Below are positions 8,289-15,286 of a DNA stretch of 64,000 nucleotides, piece after piece. Numbering within the stretch: the stretch's first letter is position 1; each line of letters starts with the position of its first letter. Under the pieces are notes generated by a model that saw nothing but the letters and a program-made list of their open reading frames with translations, was not told the DNA's origin and did no database searches. A program made the position numbers and the translations under genes. The DNA is from Hyphomicrobiales bacterium (GTDB lineage Bacteria > Pseudomonadota > Alphaproteobacteria > Rhizobiales > Devosiaceae), in contig UCAU01000026.1 in the NCBI GenBank assembly GCA_900470445.1, positions 1-64,000 of the forward strand, read 5' to 3'.

Positions 8289-8863
8289 TGGTCTACACAG
8301 CAGAGTCAGATCCGTTGTGCTATCCCGGTACGACGGTCCTGATAAACTTGGCTGGCCTGACCGAGCAAGCAGAGCTCGATGAGTTCGAGTTTGCAATGTA
8401 TCTAACCCGCGCGGATGAACCTTTTCCGCGTGGCGACCTAGGATACGAGCACTATCTGAAAATCCATCATCATCTCTTCCAGGACGTATACGCCTGGGCA
8501 GGACAGCCACGAAATATCCGCATCGGGAAGGGTGGCAATTGGTTTTGCTATCCCGAATACCTGAGCCACGAAATGCATAGGGCTTTTGCCCCGGCCATTC
8601 TTGCTGCCCTCCTTGAGGCGCCCAGTGCCAATGTCTTTGCCGAACGCGCGGCTGACCTGTTGGCCGATATCAATGCTGGCCATCCCTTTCGTGAAGGAAA
8701 CGGCCGCACCCAGCTCGCCTATCTGAAGCTTCTTGCCACCACTACCGGCTATGGCTTCAACGATGATGTGCTGATCCCCGCAACCGTCATGGATGCCATG
8801 ATACGGAGTTTTTCCGGCGATCTCGGTCCATTGCGCCGCCTTATTGCGGATTTGGTCGACTGA
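8288..8863 (+). CDS. Fic-domain protein (putative toxin, AMPylator)
   Basis: A 191-residue single-domain Fic protein. The active-site loop HPFREGNGR at 132-140 carries the catalytic His132 and the phosphate-binding GNGR, so transfer of AMP (or another nucleotide part) to a target hydroxyl is expected. The residue normally Arg at the end of the motif (GNGRxxR) is Leu143 here. The flap region may be FPRGDLGYEHYLKIHHHLF (46-64), followed by DVYAWAGQPRNIRI, common in Fic toxins. Targets of related toxins include gyrase and topoisomerase IV; the target here is unknown. Its last 23 bases overlap the convergent DUF1003 gene. Confidence 0.88.
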   Translation: MVYTAESDPLCYPGTTVLINLAGLTEQAELDEFEFAMYLTRADEPFPRGDLGYEHYLKIHHHLFQDVYAWAGQPRNIRIGKGGNWFCYPEYLSHEMHRAFAPAILAALLEAPSANVFAERAADLLADINAGHPFREGNGRTQLAYLKLLATTTGYGFNDDVLIPATVMDAMIRSFSGDLGPLRRLIADLVD

Positions 8864-9431
8864 CCTGATGATTTTCACCGAAATGGCTCTCCACCAGCCG
8901 CGTCAGCAGGTCGATCTGCTCCTGCTGCTTGGCCAACAGTGCGCGCAGATCGTCATTGCGCATCTGGTCGACCTTGTCATGCAGCGCCATGATCTCGATT
9001 TCGGCTTTGAGGTTGCATTCGTAATCATGGCTGGTCACCAGCCGGTCCTTGGCTGCCTGCCGGTTCTGGCTCATCATGATCACCGGCGCCTGCACCGCCG
9101 CCAGCATCGACAGCAGCAGGTTGAGGAAAATGAACGGGTAAGGATCAGGCGCCTCCCCGCGCAGCAGCAGATTGCCCAGCACCCAGCTCAGCAGCACCAC
9201 GCCGAAAATGATCAGAAAGGTCCACGAGCCGCCGAAAGACGCCACCCCATCGGCCAGCCGTTGGCCGAAGGTCGATTTCTCGTCGAACACCGCGCTGGTA
9301 TCCTGCGACAGCGCCCGCTTGCCCAGCGCCTGTTCCAGTACCTGTCTTTCGCGTTTGGTCAGCGTCTGCTCGCCCTTGCCCAGAAACCGTTCGGCGGCAT
9401 GAATGAGTTTTTCGGTTGATGTGTCGGTCAT
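8841..9431 (-). CDS. DUF1003 membrane protein
   Basis: A 196-residue protein with a hydrophilic N-terminus, two membrane helices (about 72-91 and 98-120) and a cytoplasmic helical C-terminus with NRQAAKDRLVTSHDYECNLKAE, the hallmark of DUF1003. The last 50 residues look like a coiled coil. The function of the family is unknown. The ATG at 9431 is chosen over the more upstream alternative start because the family begins here. The gene tail overlaps the Fic gene by 23 bases. Confidence 0.82.
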   Translation of the reverse strand: MTDTSTEKLIHAAERFLGKGEQTLTKRERQVLEQALGKRALSQDTSAVFDEKSTFGQRLADGVASFGGSWTFLIIFGVVLLSWVLGNLLLRGEAPDPYPFIFLNLLLSMLAAVQAPVIMMSQNRQAAKDRLVTSHDYECNLKAEIEIMALHDKVDQMRNDDLRALLAKQQEQIDLLTRLVESHFGENHQVSRPNPQ

Positions 9432-9587
9432 GGCTGGCTCTCGTGCTGTGCTTGACCAGCCTATACCGATTTGCTGGGCTGCGCCGCACTGCATCGCGGA
9501 AGCTCGGTATTAGAATACCACATGTCCTGCTGACATCGGGTGTCAGCGCATTGCCCCAATGATAAACCGCAACGAAGGAGAGCCAAC

Positions 9588-9986
9588 ATGAGTGTGCAAC
9601 ACATTAATCCCGAAGGCATGTACAAGAGCCCGGTTTTCTCGCAGGGCATTATCCTGCCGGCGAATGCCCGGATCCTGTTGATCGGTGGCCAGAACGGCGT
9701 CGATGCCAATGGCCAGATCGTCGGCAAGGGCGATGTCGTCAAGCAGACCGCGCAGGCACTCGCCAATTTGCAAAAGGTGCTCGATGCCGCCGGCGCAGGT
9801 CTGGAAGACCTGGTCAAGGTCACCATCATCATGCAGCAGGATATCGACCTCAACGCCGCCTTCGGCCAATGGATGAAAGTCTGGGGCCAGAGGAGCAACC
9901 CGCCCACCGTCACCGGCTTCCGCGTCGCCGCCCTCGCCAACCCGGATGTCCTGATCGAGATCGAGGCTCAGGCGGTCCTCAAATGA
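9588..9986 (+). CDS. RidA family protein
   Basis: A 132-residue member of the YjgF/YER057c/UK114 family. RidA proteins hydrolyse reactive enamine/imine intermediates made by PLP enzymes; members without the catalytic Arg have other roles. Visible features are GGQNGVDANGQIVGKGD (about 38-54), the QTAQALANLQKVLDAAG helix and the C-terminal NPDVLIEIEAQAVL. The Arg expected in the C-terminal P-x-R-[ST]-x-V region is not obvious (the segment reads NPPTVTGFRVAAL), so deaminase activity is uncertain. AAGGAG precedes the ATG by seven bases. Overlaps the next gene by four bases. Confidence 0.82.
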   Translation: MSVQHINPEGMYKSPVFSQGIILPANARILLIGGQNGVDANGQIVGKGDVVKQTAQALANLQKVLDAAGAGLEDLVKVTIIMQQDIDLNAAFGQWMKVWGQRSNPPTVTGFRVAALANPDVLIEIEAQAVLK

Positions 9987-10222
9987 GCCCCCGGCTTCGC
10001 CCCCTGCGTCCGCGCGAGACCATGCCCGACTTCGTCAGCGCCGCGCTCGATGAACGTGGCCTGCGCGAAAAATACGATGCGCGCCCACCCTATCAGCGCA
10101 ACGATTACCTGCTCTGGATCAATAAGGTCAAAACTGAAAAAACCAAACAGAAGCACCTGGCGCAGATGCTCGACGAGCTGGAATCCGGCGGCCTCTATAT
10201 GGGGATGCAGTGGAACGGCTGA
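9983..10222 (+). CDS. YdeI/OmpD-associated (DUF1905-type tail) small protein
   Basis: A 79-residue protein matching the C-terminal YdeI/OmpD-associated domain: the RPPYQRNDYLLWINKVK and QKHLAQMLDELESGG stretches are typical. The domain is linked in some bacteria with peptide or bacteriocin resistance, but its biochemistry is not settled. Coupled to RidA by an ATGA overlap. Confidence 0.72.
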   Translation: MSPRLRPLRPRETMPDFVSAALDERGLREKYDARPPYQRNDYLLWINKVKTEKTKQKHLAQMLDELESGGLYMGMQWNG

Positions 10223-10242
10223 CGCGTTAGCCGATACGCCCG

Positions 10243-10262
10243 TCGATGCTAACAGTCCGCTA
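10243..10262 (-). repeat. 20-base motif shared with 22190-22209
   Basis: Read on the minus strand, these 20 bases (TAGCGGACTGTTAGCATCGA) are identical to plus-strand positions 22190-22209. Both copies lie just past the end of a gene and inside an inverted repeat; here the arms are GTTAGC (10226-10231) and GCTAAC (10248-10253). Function unknown. Confidence 0.8.
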
Positions 10263-10287
10263 ACCAATTCGCCCTGTCGGTGAACGA

Positions 10288-10316
10288 TTGCATCCCCGGC
10301 CCGGTGTGCCTATATA
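10288..10316 (+). promoter_or_regulatory. Promoter of the tmRNA gene
   Basis: TTGCAT (10288-10293) and TATATA (10311-10316) with an optimal 17-base spacer. The predicted start near 10323 coincides with a tight GCTC-GCAA-GAGC tetraloop hairpin that would cap the precursor RNA. Confidence 0.65.
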
Positions 10317-10334
10317 GGAATTGCTCGCAAGAGC

Positions 10335-10680
10335 TATGGCGATAAACTGTCATCGTAATAAACCTTTCGGACCCGGGGGCAGTACCCGGCGCCTCCACCA
10401 TCTTCCCCCTCAGCGGGGCAGCCAATGGGGGCGAAACAGGATCGACGAGGGCGTAAAGGGTGTGCTTTTGCTCGGTGAGGTACCACCGTTATCGGTCCAA
10501 AACTTATAGTTGCAAATGACAACCATAAGGCTCCAGTCGCTCTCGCTGCGTAAGCAGTGCTAGCATTGGGAAATTAAGTCCTCCGCTCCTAGCCGGGCGA
10601 CAGGCGGGGTCCGCAGGCACCTGGCAACAGAAGCCTGCACCTAACATCGCCCCAATCGCCTAAGCGTGACGCCTTTATCC
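10335..10680 (+). ncRNA. ssrA: Permuted two-piece tmRNA
   Basis: The gene is circularly permuted as in alphaproteobacteria. The acceptor piece comes first and ends at 10400 with CGCCTCC-A-CCA. A 26-base spacer holding a CCCC/GGGG hairpin follows, and the coding piece starts at 10427 with GGGGGCG. GGGGGCG and CGCCTCC pair perfectly over seven bases and include the G3-U70 wobble that marks alanine acceptance. The T-arm is CCGGG-GGCAGTA-CCCGG. The tag frame runs from GCA at 10512 to TAA at 10551-10553 and encodes ANDNHKAPVALAA. It tags stalled proteins for ClpXP. The outer ends (5' near 10335, 3' near 10680) are estimates; the core is firm. Confidence 0.93.
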
Positions 10681-10752
10681 TTGAATTCTCATGGAACGTG
10701 AGGCTGATATGGGCCGTTCGGGATTCGCTCCCCATACGCAAGAAGGGTAACC

Positions 10753-11244
10753 ATGGCCGAAGATCATATGCGATACGACATTCTCGCTCAGGAAGCCCTG
10801 CGCGGCGTCGTGCGCAAGGTTCTGGCCGAAGTTGCCAAAACCGGCTTGCCCGGGGATCATCACTTCTTCATTTCCTTCGTCACCCGCGCCCCTGGCGTAC
10901 GCCTGAGCGAGAAATTGCTCGGCCAGTACGACAAGGAAATGACCATCGTCATCCAGAACCAGTACTGGGACCTCAAGGTCAACGAGACCGGCTTTGAAGT
11001 CGGCCTGTCCTTCGATGGCATTCCCGAAACGCTGGTCATCCCGTTCTCGGCAGTCAAAGGCTTCTTCGACCCCTCCGTGCAGTTCGGCCTGCAATTCGAT
11101 CCGGCCACAGCAGCTCGGGATGATGGCCAGGAAGACAGTGCCGACGACGCCCTTGAGCATGCGGCTGGGCCAACTGCCCCCGGCGACGACGAAAAGCCCG
11201 GCGAAAAGGTTGTAAGCCTCGACGCCTTCCGCAAGAAGCCGTAA
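10753..11244 (+). CDS. sspB: SspB family ClpXP adaptor (alpha type)
   Basis: Tethers ssrA-tagged proteins to ClpX for degradation. The 163-residue product has an N-terminal dimerisation helix (about 8-30), a Sm-like beta barrel (HHFFISFVTRAPGVRLSE onward, about 36-115), an acidic flexible linker (about 118-150) and a short hydrophobic-basic end, VVSLDAFRKKP, where ClpX-binding tails sit in this family. AGAAGGG precedes the ATG. It lies directly after the tmRNA gene, so the tag and its adaptor are neighbours. Confidence 0.9.
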   Translation: MAEDHMRYDILAQEALRGVVRKVLAEVAKTGLPGDHHFFISFVTRAPGVRLSEKLLGQYDKEMTIVIQNQYWDLKVNETGFEVGLSFDGIPETLVIPFSAVKGFFDPSVQFGLQFDPATAARDDGQEDSADDALEHAAGPTAPGDDEKPGEKVVSLDAFRKKP

Positions 11245-11257
11245 CGCCGGTCAGGGC

Positions 11258-11485
11258 ATGGAAAAGCGCTCGCTCTCCATTGCCGGCCATCGCACCAGCA
11301 TCGCGCTCGAACCCGAATTCTGGGCGGCGCTAGGCGAACTCGCCGCCAGCCGCGGCCAGACCATGGCCGGTCTTATCAAATCCATCGACGAAACCCGCCA
11401 GACGACAAATTTGTCCTCGGCGGCGCGATTGGCCGTGCTCAAATGGTATCAGGACCGCGCGGCCGCTAGTTCAGCGGCAGAGTGA
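11258..11485 (+). CDS. Ribbon-helix-helix domain protein
   Basis: A 75-residue protein matching the ribbon-helix-helix family common in alphaproteobacteria: an N-terminal strand SIAGHRTSIALEPEFW, then two helices. Such proteins bind DNA as dimers, but the partner or operator is unknown. It follows sspB by 13 bases and is probably on the same transcript. Its last 20 bases overlap the convergent AsmA-family gene. Confidence 0.75.
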   Translation: MEKRSLSIAGHRTSIALEPEFWAALGELAASRGQTMAGLIKSIDETRQTTNLSSAARLAVLKWYQDRAAASSAAE

Positions 11486-14400
11486 ACGGCTGGTTGACTG
11501 GCGGCGCTGTCGGCAAGCCCAGATCAAGCGGGCCTTGCCCCTGTGGCGGGGGTGGCGCTGGTTGAGGCTGGGTTTGCTGCTGCAATTGCTCCAGTTCAAG
11601 CCGCCGCGCCTCTTCTGCCGCCTGCCGCGCGGCTTCCTCCTCAGCCCGGCGGGCCGCTTCCGCCGCGGCGCGCTGGCGCTGTTCCTCGATCAGCCTATTG
11701 CGCTCCTCGGCCGCCGCCCGCTGCCGCTCCGCATCCTCGGCACGCAGCACTTCGAGGCGCTCGACCTCAAGTTCATTGGCGCGCACCTGGATGGCCGCGA
11801 TCAGTGTATCCAGATCGAGCGTCGACACCGGCGCCAGCACAGTACCCGATAGCTGGGTGCCGATCCGCGCCGTGTCGGCAGAGATCAGGCCATTGGCATC
11901 ATCGAGCCCCAGCGGGGTCAGCGCAAACCCGCCCTCAAGGCCAAGCGTGGCAAGCTGCACGTTGATATTGCCGGCCAGCCGCCCGCCCTGCCCTTCCACG
12001 ATGAAATTGGCCAGCCGCGCCACGCCCCCGGCCATGGTGAAGGCGCCGGTTGCCTGGCCTGCGGTAAACGGCCCCTGCTGCAAGGCCACGCCGAGCACGC
12101 TAGCCATTGCCTCAGGATCCATATTGAGGGCGTCATCTAGTCCCGATGCAGCGTTGAACACACGCGGATCGAGGTGACCCACCGCCAGGTCGGTCAGTGT
12201 AAAATTGCCTTCCCCGGTCATGGCGCCAAACACCGAAGCCAGGCTCGCGCCCGTTCCTTCAAAGCGCACACCGCCCTCGATGGTCCCGCCCACCATTGCC
12301 GCCGTGGCTGGCGATGCGATGGCATTAACTGGCACACCGGCCAGAGTGAGCCGGCCGCTAACCGTCTTGTCGAGCAAAGCGCCGGCACAGCATACCGACA
12401 AATCGAGCGTCGCCTTGCCGCCGCCCAGCCCCGCTTCGAACCGGGCGAGGCGCAGGCGGGTCTCGTCCCAGCTCAATTCAAAACTGGCATCGTTCATCCG
12501 GGCCACGCCGCCCGCCGAGACCAGCGGCGCGGTAATGCTGACCGAACCCCGGGTCTGGCGCGGCGCATCTCCGGAGGCGATCGGCCCTTCCGGCCATACG
12601 CTATCGCCCGGAACGAGCGCGGCAGGGCCAAAGACCGCGGTGGACAGTCCCTCAATGGAAATCTCGTCAATGGCGAAATTGCCCGCCACCGCCGCCGCAT
12701 TATTGGTCCGGGACAGCGAGAGCTCGCCACTAAAGCCGGTTGCGCCGGACGTGCCCTGCACATTGGTCAGCCGCGCCAGCCGCTCGCCTTCGAAATGCAG
12801 GTCGGCCGTGCCCTTGGCCATGGGCAGGCTGAGATCACGGCCACCTGCGATCTCAGCCAGCCCGCCAGCATCGGCCAAATCGACATTGAGTTGGCCCGTG
12901 CCCTGCAATTCGGCATTGGCCCCGAACACCAGATTGCCAGCAAAACCGACGCTCTCGCTGCCGAGGCTAGTGGTAATACTGCCATTCAGACTGTTTGACG
13001 GCGTGCCTTCAAGGCCAATGGCCACCAGCATGGAACCCTGCCCGGCAAACAGATCGGCCTCGCCCAGGCCGATCTGGCGCGTCAGACCGGCAGTGTCGGT
13101 GGATTCCAGCGTCGCAGTAACCCGCAATGGTGCGGTGAAAGCCGCTGCCAAGCCGCCGCCGAGTTGCAGGCGCGCATCGAGATTGGCGGCGCCAAGCGTG
13201 CCATCCAGCGTAAGTGTTTGCCCGTTCTCGCCCGTCGGCGCGCCAAGATCAAAGGCAATGTCGCCGGGCAAGGACAACGCTAGGAAATTGCGCCAGTCCG
13301 TCGGCGTCTTCAGCCCATCGTAAAGCGCCAGGAGCGCCGGCGCATCGCCCGCGCCGACTTTGATATTGCCCTTGCCCACCAGTTGCGGCGCGGCCAGCGT
13401 GCCGGTAAATTGGCCGGCAGCATCGAAGCCGACGCCGCCCAGATCATCGGCAGCAAGTCGCGTAAGCTCGACCCCGCCAGCGGTCCACATACCCTCAGCC
13501 GCAAGGTCTGTGCCATCCAGCCCAAACAGCTGAGCGCTTTTGCCGCTGAGCGCGAAACTGCCTGTCGGGAAGCTGATGCCAAAGGTGGGGCTGGCGCCTA
13601 TGTCGGGCAGCAGTGCGCCGATTAGTGTGCTGCCGCTGGCGCCAAGATCATCGAAATGACCCACCACATCGAGCCGTTTTTCGTCACCAAAGCCCAGGCG
13701 CAGTTCCACCGCATGGGTATGACCATCCAGCGTCAGCCGCCCATCGGTCAAACCAAACGCGTCGCCGCCCAGCATGATGCGTCCTTCCAGCCGGCCTGGC
13801 TGGTTGAACAGCGGATTGCTCTCCAGTGGCTTGCGCCATAGCGCAGCGAGGCCATCGAGCCTGGTACTGTCGAGCGAGGCCTGGCCGCGGAATGCCGGCG
13901 AGCCGTTCTCGTCGCTCAGCGTGCCGCTGGCCCGCAATTCGGTTTCGCCCGGCAAGCCGGCGATGAATTGCTCGATCTGCCAGGTCCGCCCATTGGTGCT
14001 GGCATCGACCCGCACATTGCGCAACGCAAAGCCACGCAGGCCGATCTCAGCCAAGTCTACTCCGACCCGGCCGGGAATGGGCGGAATGATCGGCGCGGGC
14101 AGCTCAGCGAGCAGGCGGACGGCCTCATAGGGCTGGGTATTGGCGTCTTCCTTGGCATCTCGCGGCGGCAGCGTAAACACCCCGCCCGAGATCACCGCGT
14201 CAAAACTCTGCCGCGTGCCCAATTGAATGCTGGCGGCGCCGGTCAGCCTCGTGCCGGCCCGGTTCTCGTCGGGCCGCAAGGTGTAGCCGGTCAGCACGAC
14301 CCGATCGGTCGAGGCCGTGATTCGGCTTTCGAGCACCAGATCGCCATGGATTTCGTCGGCGTTTTTCGCCGCTGGCGGGCGTTGCCGATAGGTCATCGCC

Positions 14401-15098
14401 CCATCGAATTTGGGCGCCATCCCCGCCGTCAGCAAGCCCTCGACGGCAAACGAAAAGGCATCGGATTCCGGCCTGACCGCCGCCGTGACCCGGCTCGACC
14501 CGTCGCTGGCGAGGGGCGCCGAATTGAACCGCGCCGTGTAGCGCCCGCCGCCATAGCTGCCCGAACCCTGGAATTGCAGCGGCCCGGCAAGACCCGAAAG
14601 CTTGAGTTCGCCGTCCACATCGCTGGCTTCATAGGTCTTGCCCGCCCGGCGATCCATCAGCCGAACGGTGGCATCGATAATGCTGGCCTGCGCCAATCCG
14701 ACCCCGGTTCCCGTGCCATTGGGGGCAAATCCGCTGCCAAACAGGCCGCTTTCGTCGATGGTGAAATCCACCACCGGCTCGCGCAGCACCAGCCGGGTGA
14801 TGTTGTAATGATCGCGCAGAAAATCCATCAGCGAGAATTCGGCTTCCACCGCGCCGACCGTCGCGGCGGGCTCATCGGCCGAACCAACCAGCACATCGGT
14901 GAAGTTCAGCCGCGGCTGCGGCAGCAGCGAAAATTCGATATCGCCCCGGATGATGACCTTGGCGCCGAGCACCCCGCCGGCAAGCTCTTCCATCCGCTCG
15001 CGATAGTCACCCCATTGGATGAAACGCGGCGCGATGAATGCCCCGGCGAGCACGAAAATCGCGAGCAGGCCAACGATGATATAGATGCGATTCAGCAC
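11466..15098 (-). CDS. AsmA-family (AsmA/TamB-like) envelope protein
   Basis: A 1210-residue protein of the AsmA superfamily, whose members are thought to bridge or regulate lipid transport between inner and outer membranes. It has one N-terminal membrane helix (about 5-24), the AsmA N-terminal motif with GAKVIIRGDIEFSLLPQPRL near residue 50, and a long beta-rich periplasmic body. Near the C-terminus an Arg/Glu/Ala coiled-coil (about 1105-1165) is followed by a Gln/Pro-rich tail, neither typical of AsmA. The start is a GTG just before the membrane helix. It converges on the RHH gene. Function is a family inference. Confidence 0.85.
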   Translation of the reverse strand: MLNRIYIIVGLLAIFVLAGAFIAPRFIQWGDYRERMEELAGGVLGAKVIIRGDIEFSLLPQPRLNFTDVLVGSADEPAATVGAVEAEFSLMDFLRDHYNITRLVLREPVVDFTIDESGLFGSGFAPNGTGTGVGLAQASIIDATVRLMDRRAGKTYEASDVDGELKLSGLAGPLQFQGSGSYGGGRYTARFNSAPLASDGSSRVTAAVRPESDAFSFAVEGLLTAGMAPKFDGAMTYRQRPPAAKNADEIHGDLVLESRITASTDRVVLTGYTLRPDENRAGTRLTGAASIQLGTRQSFDAVISGGVFTLPPRDAKEDANTQPYEAVRLLAELPAPIIPPIPGRVGVDLAEIGLRGFALRNVRVDASTNGRTWQIEQFIAGLPGETELRASGTLSDENGSPAFRGQASLDSTRLDGLAALWRKPLESNPLFNQPGRLEGRIMLGGDAFGLTDGRLTLDGHTHAVELRLGFGDEKRLDVVGHFDDLGASGSTLIGALLPDIGASPTFGISFPTGSFALSGKSAQLFGLDGTDLAAEGMWTAGGVELTRLAADDLGGVGFDAAGQFTGTLAAPQLVGKGNIKVGAGDAPALLALYDGLKTPTDWRNFLALSLPGDIAFDLGAPTGENGQTLTLDGTLGAANLDARLQLGGGLAAAFTAPLRVTATLESTDTAGLTRQIGLGEADLFAGQGSMLVAIGLEGTPSNSLNGSITTSLGSESVGFAGNLVFGANAELQGTGQLNVDLADAGGLAEIAGGRDLSLPMAKGTADLHFEGERLARLTNVQGTSGATGFSGELSLSRTNNAAAVAGNFAIDEISIEGLSTAVFGPAALVPGDSVWPEGPIASGDAPRQTRGSVSITAPLVSAGGVARMNDASFELSWDETRLRLARFEAGLGGGKATLDLSVCCAGALLDKTVSGRLTLAGVPVNAIASPATAAMVGGTIEGGVRFEGTGASLASVFGAMTGEGNFTLTDLAVGHLDPRVFNAASGLDDALNMDPEAMASVLGVALQQGPFTAGQATGAFTMAGGVARLANFIVEGQGGRLAGNINVQLATLGLEGGFALTPLGLDDANGLISADTARIGTQLSGTVLAPVSTLDLDTLIAAIQVRANELEVERLEVLRAEDAERQRAAAEERNRLIEEQRQRAAAEAARRAEEEAARQAAEEARRLELEQLQQQTQPQPAPPPPQGQGPLDLGLPTAPPVNQPFTLPLN

Positions 15099-15235
15099 GG
15101 TTACGCGTAGATCCGGGTTTGCGCGCAGAGTTTAGGCACTTGCGCCCCCTAAGCAAGCCCGCCATTGCCTTGATTCACGCTATGAAATTGTCGGGCCAAA
15201 GGCGCCCAATATCACGGCTTTGCGAGGGACCATGC

Positions 15236-15262
15236 AAAACGGCCGGGCACAAGGCCCGGCCG
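15236..15262 (-). terminator. Intrinsic terminator of the phytase-like gene
   Basis: Perfect 9-bp stem CGGCCGGGC/GCCCGGCCG with a five-base loop, 24 bases past the stop on the minus strand, followed there by TTTT. Confidence 0.8.
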
Positions 15263-15286
15263 CTGTCGCAAAACGTTCGCTAGAGG

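Noticed and set aside
10223-10334. tRNA gene upstream of ssrA
   Set aside because: The CCA-ending arm near 10400 belongs to the tmRNA acceptor piece; no separate cloverleaf could be drawn.
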